Assembly (NCBI GenBank): GCA_910578285.1
Contig: CAJTQL010000004.1
Location: 62,001-126,000 of the forward strand
Direction of reading: 5' to 3'
Source of the DNA: an uncultured Helicobacteraceae bacterium
GTDB lineage: Bacteria > Campylobacterota > Campylobacteria > Campylobacterales > Helicobacteraceae
DNA length: 64,000 bases
The position numbers and the translations under genes were made by a program. This document shows, one piece after another, positions 1-8,200 of the stretch (within the stretch, counting starts at the first letter, position 1; each line of letters begins with the position of its first letter). The notes under the pieces were generated by a model. That model was not told where the DNA came from, searched no databases, and saw nothing but the letters and a program-made list of their open reading frames with translations.

Positions 1-1036
1 CTTGCACGACTAGTATAAGGCTTATGCCATATTCCATGCCTTCAATGGCTCGCCGCACAGCAATTTCTATATGCAATGGTGGTGGTGCAAACAGCAGCTG
101 TGCAATGCTTGTATAGTATGTGTTGCACAATTGATTGAATGTGGCAAGTGTTAGCAGTATGATTTGCTTATCGGTGTAGCCGATGTTGTTGTGCAGCAAG
201 CAAACCTGAAATTTTTGCTTGCGCAAAGATTGTTTGCTGTTTGCTAGAGAATGCGTGAGTGTGTAGCATGGCAGCAGATTCTGTTCCATGTCCTTGAGGC
301 GCGTGAAAAAAGGATAATAAAAATATTGTTGTTTTTTATAGATATGGTAGGGAATTTTCTCGCGCTCAAGCTCGATTCGGCGGGCATAAGCCGCGAGACG
401 TTGGTGAATGGGGTATTCGGCATAGCGCGATTGCGAAACGGGACAAAACATCTCGCTAGGATTTTTGCCTGCACGTTCGCGTTGGTTTTGCAATGCATAA
501 AAACAGCCGCAATAATTCTGACGATAGAGCCTGTCTTTTTTGGCAAGATTCTGCTGCTTTTGTGTGCCGCTATTGCTGCGACAATCGAGTGCGACAAAAG
601 AGAGCCCATAGTCTGCGGCGATTGCCTCGCCAAGCGCAAAAAGCTCGGCTTGAGGTTTCAGCGGGCTTGTGAGTAGGGTTGTGGTGAGTTGAGTGATTCC
701 TTGTTCTTTTGCTTTTTGCGCGCTTTTGTGCAAGCGCATTGCAAAGCAGATTCCACAGCGCTCACCTTTTTCAGGTGCGTTTTCGTGTCCTTCTGTTGCG
801 CAGAGCCATGTTGCAATATCATAGCTTTCGTCCATGAGTGCAACACCAAGCATCGCACAGCTACGTGCAACATCGAGCAAACGCAATTGATATTCTTCAT
901 AAGGATGAATGTTGGGATTGTAAAAATATCCAATCAGACGCGCGCTAGGATAGAGTGTGCGCAACTCCGTGAGGAAATGGTGGCTGTCTACACTGCAACA
1001 GATATGCACAAGAATCGATTCGTTGCTATTTCGCAT
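1..1036 (-). CDS. queH: epoxyqueuosine reductase QueH (3' end outside window)
   Basis: Probable non-cobalamin epoxyqueuosine reductase of the QueH (DUF208) family, which makes the last step of tRNA queuosine synthesis. The minus-strand frame stays open from an ATG at 1036 to position 1, giving at least 345 residues with the C-terminus missing. Visible marks are the N-terminal HICC pair (Cys13-Cys14), the G-x-R-C-x-x-C motif (Cys94, Cys97) and a later YCGC motif; these cysteines are the expected Fe-S and redox ligands. The start was chosen because it lies just before the ILVHICC segment with which the family begins. It is divergent from the chemoreceptor gene. Confidence 0.85.
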   Translation of the reverse strand, partial: MRNSNESILVHICCSVDSHHFLTELRTLYPSARLIGYFYNPNIHPYEEYQLRLLDVARSCAMLGVALMDESYDIATWLCATEGHENAPEKGERCGICFAMRLHKSAQKAKEQGITQLTTTLLTSPLKPQAELFALGEAIAADYGLSFVALDCRSNSGTQKQQNLAKKDRLYRQNYCGCFYALQNQRERAGKNPSEMFCPVSQSRYAEYPIHQRLAAYARRIELEREKIPYHIYKKQQYFYYPFFTRLKDMEQNLLPCYTLTHSLANSKQSLRKQKFQVCLLHNNIGYTDKQIILLTLATFNQLCNTYYTSIAQLLFAPPPLHIEIAVRRAIEGMEYGISLILVVQ

Positions 1037-1119
1037 GACAAACTTTCGGCAATTTTTTGTGTTAAGCATACCATAAAACTATTGCTATATAGATTAAGCA
1101 AAATATAAAAATATTTCTG

Positions 1120-1185
1120 TATAATTCTTAAATGACTAAAGATATGCTGTGAAATCATATTCAGTTTTGTTTTTATGATTAGGAG
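1120..1185 (+). promoter_or_regulatory. sigma-70 promoter and RBS of the chemoreceptor gene
   Basis: A TATAAT hexamer at 1120-1125 preceded by TG forms an extended -10 box in an A/T-rich stretch, typical of Campylobacterota housekeeping promoters. An AGGAG Shine-Dalgarno sits at 1181-1185, five bases before the ATG at 1191. No sigma-28 type CGAT box is evident here. Confidence 0.6.
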
Positions 1186-1190
1186 TCAGA

Positions 1191-3167
1191 ATGGTTATCA
1201 AGCTGTTTCATGGAAAAAGTATTGTCTATCGATTAACATTTATTTCTTGTTTATTGATTATATTAGTACTTACATTTACGAGTATGATTAATTATTATAT
1301 TTCAAAGAATGAAACAATTGCAGAGTTTAAAGAACAACAAAGCACAACAAATCTGAATACATTCAAACTTTTTAATACCTATATCGAATCCAAACGTGTG
1401 CTTATGGAGATTCTTGCAAGTGAGTTTGCTAATTATCCCAAGATGAATGATGAACAAATTATCCATCTATTGTGGCTATTTCGAGAATCGAGCAATTTGG
1501 ATTTAGTCTATGTTGGAATCGATAAAACAGCAATTAATTATCGTTCTAATGGCAAGATTCTAACACTCGAGCAGGGTTATGATGTACGTGAACGTGGGTG
1601 GTACAAAACAGCCAAAAATGCGAATAAATTTGCAACAACTCTGCCCTATAAAGACTCGAGTGGCAATATTTCGATTAGCTATGTGAGTCCAATTCTTGCA
1701 AATGGTCAATTTATGGGTGTTGTTGCGAGCGATGATGATTTTAATGCGATCAATAAAGGGGTCTTAGAAGTTGGTAACTCTAGCCATATTTTTACAATCA
1801 TCTATGCAGCCGATGGCACAATCGCATTCCACCCAGACTCAACAAAAATTCTCACACAAGATACACTTAGCCAAAACATTGCACGTTTATTGCAAGCAAA
1901 CCCGAGTTATCTCAATATGTCCGAGTTTTTCGAGGTTGATGTTGAAGATTCGGTGATGAATGTCATTTGTTCTGCAACAAGCGATAATGTTTTTCGTGTT
2001 TGTTCCATTTTGCCTGAGTATTTCTATACCGATTCGATTCGTTCTGTTGCGATTCAACAAATCTTAATCGGAATTGTTGCGATGGTCGTTGCATTACTTT
2101 TTATTCGTTTGTCAATTGTATTCAATCTGCGACCTCTTGCGAGTGTTCAAAATGGGCTCGATTCGTTTTTTGCATACATCAACCATGAAACGGAGCAAAT
2201 TGCTCAAGTCGCAATCCAATCAAATGATGAATTTGGACAGATTGCGGCTGTTATCAATAAGAATATCTCAAAAACCCAAGACGCATTGATTCAAGACAAA
2301 AAAACTGTGCAAGAAACTATCAATATTGTACGTCTTGTTGAAAAAGGTGATTTCACAGCAAGAATCCAAGCAACCCCACAAAATCCACAGCTTGTTGAAC
2401 TTAGAAATGCTCTCAATGCCCTGCTTGAAATTTTGCAGCAAAAAATTGGCTCGAATATGACGCTGATTCAAGAAGTATTTGAGTCATATAAGAATCTCGA
2501 TTTTCGAGAAATAATTCCAGATGCACATGGAGATGTCGAAATCGCAAGCAATATTTTGCGCGAAGAGATTGTGAACACATTGCGCACCTCGCTTGATTTT
2601 GCCAATGCGTTGTCAAACGAGACCAAGAAGCTCCAGACTTCTGTCGATTCGCTTATGGATTCGAGCGGTTCTCAAGCACGCTCTTTGGAAGAAACAGTTG
2701 CAGTTTTAGAACAAATCACAGCCTCAATGAATCATATCTCAACCAGAACAAACGAGGTTGTGGCGCAATCAGAGGCGAACAAAAATATTATCGGAATCAT
2801 TGGCGATATTGCTGAACAAACAAACTTGCTCGCGCTCAATGCCGCGATTGAAGCGGCGCGTGCGGGCGAGCATGGACGTGGATTTGCCGTTGTGGCAGAC
2901 GAAGTGCGCAAGCTCGCCGAGCGCACGACAAAGAGTCTTAGCGAGATTGAGGCAAACACAAATATTCTCGTGCAAAGCATTAACAATATGGCAGAAGCCA
3001 TCAAAGAGCAAACACAAGGTATTTCACAGATTAATGAAGCGGTTGTGTCGATTGAATCAATCAATAGTGAAAATCTCAAAATCGCCCATTCATCTGCCGC
3101 AATCTCGAATAATGTGAGCGAGATTGCCAATAAAATCTTTGAAGATACCAAACGAAAGAAATTCTAA
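1191..3167 (+). CDS. methyl-accepting chemotaxis protein with dCache amino-acid sensor
   Basis: Transmembrane chemoreceptor of 658 residues. TM1 is about residues 14-34, a periplasmic dCache_1 domain spans about 40-280, TM2 is about 289-311, followed by a HAMP-like region and a long cytoplasmic signalling hairpin whose tip (EQTNLLALNAAIEAARAGE) is canonical. The C-terminus ends in KKF, as in many Campylobacterota receptors, so it is not truncated. In the dCache domain Tyr107, Arg135, Trp137, Tyr138, Tyr153, Asp155 and Asp182 fit the amino-acid-binding motif known from PctA-type receptors, including the R-x-W-Y and Y-x-D spacing. The ligand is therefore probably an amino acid; which one cannot be read. 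The gene overlaps the end of the pilT-like gene tail to tail by four bases. Confidence 0.93.
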   Translation: MVIKLFHGKSIVYRLTFISCLLIILVLTFTSMINYYISKNETIAEFKEQQSTTNLNTFKLFNTYIESKRVLMEILASEFANYPKMNDEQIIHLLWLFRESSNLDLVYVGIDKTAINYRSNGKILTLEQGYDVRERGWYKTAKNANKFATTLPYKDSSGNISISYVSPILANGQFMGVVASDDDFNAINKGVLEVGNSSHIFTIIYAADGTIAFHPDSTKILTQDTLSQNIARLLQANPSYLNMSEFFEVDVEDSVMNVICSATSDNVFRVCSILPEYFYTDSIRSVAIQQILIGIVAMVVALLFIRLSIVFNLRPLASVQNGLDSFFAYINHETEQIAQVAIQSNDEFGQIAAVINKNISKTQDALIQDKKTVQETINIVRLVEKGDFTARIQATPQNPQLVELRNALNALLEILQQKIGSNMTLIQEVFESYKNLDFREIIPDAHGDVEIASNILREEIVNTLRTSLDFANALSNETKKLQTSVDSLMDSSGSQARSLEETVAVLEQITASMNHISTRTNEVVAQSEANKNIIGIIGDIAEQTNLLALNAAIEAARAGEHGRGFAVVADEVRKLAERTTKSLSEIEANTNILVQSINNMAEAIKEQTQGISQINEAVVSIESINSENLKIAHSSAAISNNVSEIANKIFEDTKRKKF

Positions 3168-4201
3168 ATCTGCAGCCCTTCGGGATTATAGCTTGATTCA
3201 AGCGCTTGTTCATGCGTGATTTGCCCGCCCACAACGAGCCGCCGCAGAGAATCATTGAGCAGCACCATTCCTGTGCCAGCGCCTAGCGCAATCTGTGTTT
3301 CGATTTGGTGTAGCTTGTTGTCGCGAATGAGATGCGCGATTGCCGTGGTGTTGCGGAGAATCTCAAACGTTGCAACTCTGCCGCCACCAGTCTTTGGAAC
3401 TAGCACTTGTGCGACAACGAGCAATAGCGATTCGGCGAGTGCGGCGCGCACCTGTGGCTGCTCGTCTCCGCCAAAGCTGCCGATGATGCGCGAGATTGCC
3501 CCAACGCTCGAGCTTGCATGCACGGTCGAAAAAACCAAATGCCCGCTTTGCGCAGCGTTTAGCGCAAGCTCGAAGCTTTGTTTATCGCGCAGCTCGCCGA
3601 TATAAATCACATCAGGATCTTGGCGCAGCGCTGCTTTAATAGCTGTGCGCACATTTTTGGTGTCGCTTCGTAGATTGCGTTGCGAGAAATGCGAGCGAAT
3701 CGGTGTATGCACAAATTCAATCGGGTCTTCAATCGTAATGATATGTTTGCTCTGTTCCATATTGATTTGGTGCAGCATCGCTGCAATTGAGCTGCTTTTG
3801 CCGCTGCCTGTCGCGCCGCAAAAGAGTATGAGCCCACGCTTTTTGCGCAAGATTTGGAAAAACAGCGGTGGCGCACAGAGGGCTTGGAGCGTGGGTGGTG
3901 TGGCTGGAATCACGCGCAGCACAGCAGAAAGACCATTTTGCGTGTGGTAGAAATGCGCGCGGTAGCGCGAGAATCCCTCAAACGTGAGACTAACATCAAT
4001 CTCTTTGTTGCGCTCAAACTCTTTTGTTTGTGATTCGCTAAGCAAAGCGCGCAGCATTGTTTGCAACTGTTCCTCGCTTGGCGCGTTTGGAATGGATTGC
4101 AACGCGCCCTCAATGCGCATACACAGCGGAGCGCCCGCAACGATATGAATATCGCTTGCCTCTCTTGCCTCGTGCAGAATCTGCTCCCATTGTGCGTGCA
4201 T
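3164..4201 (-). CDS. pilT: PilT-like type IV pilus/secretion ATPase
   Basis: Hexameric secretion ATPase of the GspE/PilT superfamily, 345 residues. The Walker A loop GATGSGKS is at 129-136, the Asp box IEDPIEF at 157-163, the Walker B region ending GELRD at 202-206, and the His box GHLVFSTVHA at 220-229. Length, the G-E-L-R-D form and the C-terminal AIxxLIRxxK-like and LxxLVxxGxIT segments point to the retraction ATPase PilT rather than the assembly ATPase PilB. It starts 8 bases after the dapD stop, so the two are probably co-transcribed. No pilB, pilC, pilQ or prepilin peptidase is seen nearby, but two prepilin-like genes lie 2 kb away. H. pylori lacks a type IV pilus, so this is an accessory function here. 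Confidence 0.88.
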   Translation of the reverse strand: MHAQWEQILHEAREASDIHIVAGAPLCMRIEGALQSIPNAPSEEQLQTMLRALLSESQTKEFERNKEIDVSLTFEGFSRYRAHFYHTQNGLSAVLRVIPATPPTLQALCAPPLFFQILRKKRGLILFCGATGSGKSSSIAAMLHQINMEQSKHIITIEDPIEFVHTPIRSHFSQRNLRSDTKNVRTAIKAALRQDPDVIYIGELRDKQSFELALNAAQSGHLVFSTVHASSSVGAISRIIGSFGGDEQPQVRAALAESLLLVVAQVLVPKTGGGRVATFEILRNTTAIAHLIRDNKLHQIETQIALGAGTGMVLLNDSLRRLVVGGQITHEQALESSYNPEGLQI

Positions 4202-4209
4202 TGTGTGTC

Positions 4210-5412
4210 CTAGTGCAGATTCGCGTTGAGCTCGATTTTGCGATTGGAACGAAACGCAATCATCGCGCCGGTTTTGGCGTTTTGTCGAAAATGGATTCCA
4301 TGCTTGCCCGAGAGCTCGCGCCCCTTGTACAGCCCGCTCGCATTCACTTGGAATCCCGGATTTGCCTCGGCAATCTTCGCGGCTTCTTGCTCGCTAATCG
4401 CAAAGACTGTGCCTGCCAAAACGGCGATTCCGCCATCGACAATGCAGCCATCGCCAAGGCTAATGCCCGTTGCGCTATTCACGCCCAAAAGGCAGTTTTT
4501 GCCAATGCTGATGGGCTCGGTGTTTCCGCCGCTCAAAACGCCAAGAATACTTGCGCCGCCGCCAACATCTGTGCCTTCGCCCACAACCACGCTCGAGCTG
4601 ATGCGCCCTTCGTTCATGCACGCGCCCATTGCCCCTGCATTAAAATTCACATAGCTTGCACCAGGCATTTGGGTATAGCCGCCACTGCCAAGATACGCTC
4701 CAAAGCGCGTTTTCGCCGTGTCGAGCAGGCGAATGTTGTCAGTTTGCGGAATCACCTGCATGAGATAGCGCGGGAATTTATCGACAAAGTCAATCGTTGG
4801 GAACTCGCCATTAAGGCGCAGCAGAATCTCATGTTTGCGCAACCATGCGAGCGCATAGGGCGTATTGCCACTCCATGCGACATTCGTGAGTTGCCCAAAG
4901 ATTCCGTCCAGATTGAGACTGCGCAAAGGCGCTTTGCCAAGCGAAAGTGCGAGCAGCTTCATGTAGCTTGTTTCGACACTCTCGCATGGCGTGTCGCCAA
5001 ACAGAATGCAGAATCGATAGGCGATTCTCTTGCCATCTTTGTGCTCGCCCGCAATCAGCTCTTTGAGCGCAAGCAAAACTTGGATATTGCGGTGCTTTTG
5101 CGAATCGGCAATCGCTTCGAGCACAAAAGGCTCAAAACGCGCAAAGGCTTCGTTTAAAAACGCAGTGTTGAGCTCATAAATCTCTTCATTTGGGCTTTTG
5201 TAAATGGGCTTTGCCTTTGTGGCAGCGCTTGCTAGCACAGCAAAGCTCCCGAGATTCTCGTTTTGCCAATTCAACACAGGAAAATGTGCCACAAGCACTT
5301 TTTCATCAGGTTCGCTGATTTCGACACGGCAGATTCCAAACCCAAGAGGCATTCTATATCCCGCCTCTTTCTGAAAGTTTTGGACAAAATTGTTGAAGCT
5401 TTCAATGCTCAT
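4210..5412 (-). CDS. dapD: 2,3,4,5-tetrahydropyridine-2,6-dicarboxylate N-succinyltransferase
   Basis: Succinyl-CoA-dependent acyltransferase of the succinylase branch of lysine and meso-diaminopimelate synthesis, cytoplasmic. At 400 residues it belongs to the long DapD type found in Campylobacterota and Actinobacteria. The C-terminal half carries left-handed beta-helix hexapeptide repeats (segments such as GTDVGGGASILG and GKNCLLGVNSATGISLGDG). The preceding segment GASYVNFNAGAMGACMNEGR matches the substrate-binding loop of the family. The gene is transcribed ahead of the pilT-like gene with only 8 bases between them, and is divergent from yceI. Confidence 0.93.
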   Translation of the reverse strand: MSIESFNNFVQNFQKEAGYRMPLGFGICRVEISEPDEKVLVAHFPVLNWQNENLGSFAVLASAATKAKPIYKSPNEEIYELNTAFLNEAFARFEPFVLEAIADSQKHRNIQVLLALKELIAGEHKDGKRIAYRFCILFGDTPCESVETSYMKLLALSLGKAPLRSLNLDGIFGQLTNVAWSGNTPYALAWLRKHEILLRLNGEFPTIDFVDKFPRYLMQVIPQTDNIRLLDTAKTRFGAYLGSGGYTQMPGASYVNFNAGAMGACMNEGRISSSVVVGEGTDVGGGASILGVLSGGNTEPISIGKNCLLGVNSATGISLGDGCIVDGGIAVLAGTVFAISEQEAAKIAEANPGFQVNASGLYKGRELSGKHGIHFRQNAKTGAMIAFRSNRKIELNANLH

Positions 5413-5569
5413 TTTGACTCCTTTTTTGCGCCGATTCTAGCATAATTATTGCCAACAAACACAGCGTGAATGCGAATGGTTTGGCTGTGAAATTTATCAA
5501 AGATTAACTTTTCGTTAGATTTCAATGCGGATAATTGCGATTGTATTTTTATCAACACGGAGGAAGATT

Positions 5570-6115
5570 ATGAATATCTTGACTAAAGTTTGTATCACGA
5601 CTAGTTTGGCTGCAAGCCTTCTTGCTGGCGTTGCGAGCGCCGCTGCATATAATCTCGATACTGCAAATTCGAGCGTGAAATTCAGCGTTTCTCACCTTAA
5701 GCTCACCAAGGTTGATGGCGAGTTTAAAGATTTTAGTGGGAAAATCGACTATGATGGCGGCAAGCTCAATGTGCTCGAGGGCTCTGTGGCGATTAAGTCT
5801 ATCGACACAGCAAATGAGAAGCGCAATGCGCATTTGAACGCTCCTGATATGTTCGATTCGGCAAAGCACCCCTATATCACCTTTAAAATGACAGATTTTA
5901 GCGGTGGCAAAATCCATGGCGATTTGACAATCAAAAACACAACAAAACAGGTCGCCCTTGATGCAAAAGTTGTTGAAAATGGCAATAAAATCATGATTGA
6001 CGCAACAGGTGCGATTAACCGAAGTGAGTTTGGAATCGCATGGGATAGTGTATTCAAAGACAACGCCGTTGGCGAAGAAGTGAACATTGTTTTGCATCTT
6101 GTTGCGAGCAAATAG
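5570..6115 (+). CDS. YceI family periplasmic protein
   Basis: Secreted lipocalin-like YceI domain protein of about 181 residues. Members bind amphiphilic molecules such as polyprenoids; the in vivo role is not established. An N-terminal signal peptide (MNILTKVCITTSLAASLLAG, cut near AxA at VASAAA) is followed by the domain: a YNLDTANSSVKFSVSH start, KRNAHLNAPDMFDSAKHP in the middle, and GINRSEFG-like RSEFGI near the end. The ATG at 5570 was preferred over the upstream ATG at 5525 because a GGAGGAAG Shine-Dalgarno precedes it and the signal peptide then begins at residue 1. The prepilin-like gene starts 6 bases after its stop. Confidence 0.9.
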   Translation: MNILTKVCITTSLAASLLAGVASAAAYNLDTANSSVKFSVSHLKLTKVDGEFKDFSGKIDYDGGKLNVLEGSVAIKSIDTANEKRNAHLNAPDMFDSAKHPYITFKMTDFSGGKIHGDLTIKNTTKQVALDAKVVENGNKIMIDATGAINRSEFGIAWDSVFKDNAVGEEVNIVLHLVASK

Positions 6116-6121
6116 CTTGTC

Positions 6122-6781
6122 TTGAAACCGCTTGCCGCCTTTACTCTCTTTGAGGCATTGCTCACATTGGTTGCAGGCGGCTTTGTAGCGCTCTTTTTCG
6201 CACATTTTGCGCACGGCGCGCTGCAAAGCCATGCATTTCAAAAATCATTTGCTAAGGCGCAAGAAGAGCTTGATTCTGTGCGCTTTGTGCTCACCAACCA
6301 TCTCCGCGAGGCGTTTGCCCCAAGTATCGTTCTTGCTTCAGATTCTGTGCGCTGGCATGTGCCCATCTTTCCCTATCCATTACGACTTTTGCCCGCTGGT
6401 AATCCCAATGAATATCATGTTGCGCAAAGCATTCCGCAAACCTCCACGCCGCTGCTCGCCTATTGTGTGGATAGCGCGCAAATGGTTGGTGCAACATTTC
6501 AAAATGGGATTCTCACCGCTGCACTTGGTACATGCAAATGGGCATATCTGCTTGATTCTACGTCACGTTCTCTGCAATACGATTCTGCTGCGCAATGGTT
6601 GCGCATTCTCCCCACAGGCTTTGGACAAGAAGCAAGCGCATTTGCGATTGACGCGGATAGCAGCGGAATCTGGCTGCGGTTGTGCGTTCGCCCCACGACG
6701 TTTGCGCGCCATGCATGCGCGCATGATGCGAGCTCCGAAATGTGTTTGCACGGATTATGTGGCGAATGGAAGGCGCTTTGA
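6122..6781 (+). CDS. prepilin-like protein (PulJ/minor pseudopilin type)
   Basis: About 219 residues with a class III (type IV prepilin) N-terminus: a six-residue leader MKPLAA, then FTLFEALLTL with Phe7 as +1 and Glu11 as +5, then a hydrophobic helix. The residue before the cut is Ala rather than the usual Gly. The segment LDSVRFVLTNHLREA after the helix resembles minor pseudopilins of the PulJ/GspJ kind. Several cysteines lie near the C-terminus (about residues 183-215). The start codon is TTG. It follows yceI by 6 bases and overlaps the next prepilin-like gene. It may work with the PilT-like ATPase in a pseudopilus, but no other assembly gene is in view. Confidence 0.72.
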   Translation: MKPLAAFTLFEALLTLVAGGFVALFFAHFAHGALQSHAFQKSFAKAQEELDSVRFVLTNHLREAFAPSIVLASDSVRWHVPIFPYPLRLLPAGNPNEYHVAQSIPQTSTPLLAYCVDSAQMVGATFQNGILTAALGTCKWAYLLDSTSRSLQYDSAAQWLRILPTGFGQEASAFAIDADSSGIWLRLCVRPTTFARHACAHDASSEMCLHGLCGEWKAL

Positions 6782-7215
6782 GGCTTCATGGCTTTGTGTT
6801 GTTGCAAGCACTTGGTGGAATGCTGCTGTTGTCGTTTCTGTGCTTCGCGCTGTTGTTTTCGCGCCACACGCTTACCCAACAAAGCCTGCATACGCATGCG
6901 CGATTGCAGCTCGCGCTTTATGCCGCTAGCGCATTGCGACTGATTGAAAGCGCGATTGCGCGCCACGATGTGATTCCTAGCTCCATTCCGCAAACATTCG
7001 ATTCCAATCACCCGAGTATGCTCGGCACAATCGCTGCGCCCTATGCGCTGCTTTTTAATATCGTTGCGCTCGATGATACATTTGATTGTGTTGAGCTTGT
7101 TGTGCAGGTGCAATTGCCTGATAATCTCATGCTGCATTATTATGATTCTGCTTTGTTGCAGCATGGCAAGATACTGCGCCCTAAAATGCCATGTGCCATA
7201 AGTCGCATGTTTTGA
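6766..7215 (+). CDS. second prepilin-like protein, Gln at +5
   Basis: About 149 residues, overlapping the previous gene by 16 bases, so probably translationally coupled. The N-terminus MEGALRLHG is followed by FVLLQALGGMLLLSFLCFALL. This has the shape of a type IV prepilin leader with a cut after Gly9 and Phe10 as +1. The +5 residue is Gln14 instead of the near-universal Glu. Loss of Glu5 is known from some tip-type minor pseudopilins (GspK class). The rest has no motif I recognise. GTG 6742 and ATG 6757 are alternative starts; ATG 6766 gives the most normal leader. Function inferred from position and N-terminus only. Confidence 0.62.
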   Translation: MEGALRLHGFVLLQALGGMLLLSFLCFALLFSRHTLTQQSLHTHARLQLALYAASALRLIESAIARHDVIPSSIPQTFDSNHPSMLGTIAAPYALLFNIVALDDTFDCVELVVQVQLPDNLMLHYYDSALLQHGKILRPKMPCAISRMF

Positions 7216-7254
7216 GTCGGTTTTGTTAAAGATGTTTATGCGAGATGGCGGATT

Positions 7255-7728
7255 CTATTTTTCCATGAGCGCGCCAATGAGCTCGAGCGTGTCGATGTTG
7301 GTTTGCTTGACAACATCTTTGAGGCTCATTGTTTGCACATCAATTTGTTTGTCTTGTTGTGCAAGAAACTCAGCGAACTTCTGTTCGTTTGTGCCTAGAT
7401 ACTCCATAGTTTTGCTCAACTTTGCGTTTTTGAAATGTTCAAAAAGCTCTTGTTTTGGATTCTCTTGCATCATCAATATGGCAAATGCGCCAAGAAGTAA
7501 ACATATAATAATCATAAAGAGGCTTTTCCCACGAAAGAATTTTTTAAACGAAGCAAAATTGACGACAATATGCAGCACACAAGCCACAATCATCGCCATT
7601 CCGACCCATTCATGCACAAATTCCACGCCACCAAAATCGAGATGAAAAAACAGCAACACACCCGTGATTCCAACGATAAAAAATGTGGCAACAGTGGAAC
7701 CTGTCGCAATTGAACGCGAGATTCTCAT
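7255..7728 (-). CDS. DUF4405-like membrane protein
   Basis: Predicted membrane protein of 157 residues. Three hydrophobic segments (about 11-30, 38-60, 68-88) are followed by a soluble, charged C-terminal region. The His in FHLDFGG, in FVHEWVG and in VLHIVVNF fits the DUF4405 / cytochrome b-like family, where such residues could bind haem; this is an inference. The ATG at 7728 has a strong GAAGGAGA Shine-Dalgarno at good spacing; the longer upstream reading frame has no comparable start. It faces the second prepilin-like gene tail to tail across 39 bases. Confidence 0.7.
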   Translation of the reverse strand: MRISRSIATGSTVATFFIVGITGVLLFFHLDFGGVEFVHEWVGMAMIVACVLHIVVNFASFKKFFRGKSLFMIIICLLLGAFAILMMQENPKQELFEHFKNAKLSKTMEYLGTNEQKFAEFLAQQDKQIDVQTMSLKDVVKQTNIDTLELIGALMEK

Positions 7729-7846
7729 TGCGTCTCCTTCGATGTTTTTGTATTCTATCATAATCATCATTAGAATCCCTCTCCTTGCTGAAGAATTGCT
7801 TAGAATCTTGCACTGGGCAGGTGATATAAAATGCACAAAATGGGGA

Positions 7847-8131
7847 CTAATGCGATTCGTCTGCGCCCCATTTCCCGAGCGGGCATGAGGCGCTGCGCAT
7901 TTTTGTTTTTGCAGCCACGAAACAGCCGCACAATCGGCATTGCTTGGTGATTCGCACAAGCTTTTCGCACTCAAGGCAGTTTTGCAGCCGCTGCTGCAAG
8001 ATTTCATCAGATACAAAGGGATTTTCGCCAATGCCTAGCACATTTTTGAGCGCATCGCTCGCGGCATTGAGGATATGATAGCTCTTGTTTTCACGTGCTT
8101 TGCGCCGTGTTCGTTTGCAATTGCAGCCCAT
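7847..8131 (-). CDS. small Cys-rich zinc-ribbon-like protein
   Basis: A 94-residue protein of unknown function. Nine cysteines include CNCK at the N-terminus, CLEC around residue 53, CRLCGC near 65-70 and a late Cys in SCPLGKW, the pattern of a small metal-binding ribbon. Basic residues dominate the first 20 positions (KRTRRKARENK), which would suit nucleic-acid binding. An AGGA sits six bases before the ATG at 8131. I recall short proteins with the same C-x-x-C-G-C ... CPLGKW ending in various bacteria, uncharacterised. Confidence 0.62.
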   Translation of the reverse strand: MGCNCKRTRRKARENKSYHILNAASDALKNVLGIGENPFVSDEILQQRLQNCLECEKLVRITKQCRLCGCFVAAKTKMRSASCPLGKWGADESH

Positions 8132-8200
8132 AGCATTCCTAAATCAAAAGATTATGATTTTGGAATAATAGCAAAAAGTTGTTGGTCGAATCCATGCAAA

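Noticed and set aside
251..1108. Two plus-strand frames at the left edge
   Set aside because: They oppose the QueH gene, whose minus-strand frame stays open to the window edge with the family's Cys motifs.
1191..3167. Truncated chemoreceptor
   Set aside because: The C-terminal arm after the hairpin tip is about 100 residues and ends in KKF, as in full-length receptors of the group.
4057..5157. Long plus-strand open frame (366 codons) opposite dapD/pilT
   Set aside because: The minus strand codes for intact DapD and PilT with clear motifs. The plus frame is rich in Ala, Arg, His and Cys, as expected for an antisense shadow.
7255..8031. Longer form of the DUF4405-like protein
   Set aside because: The upstream 100 codons overlap the Cys-rich gene, lack a family match, and the internal ATG at 7728 has a strong RBS.
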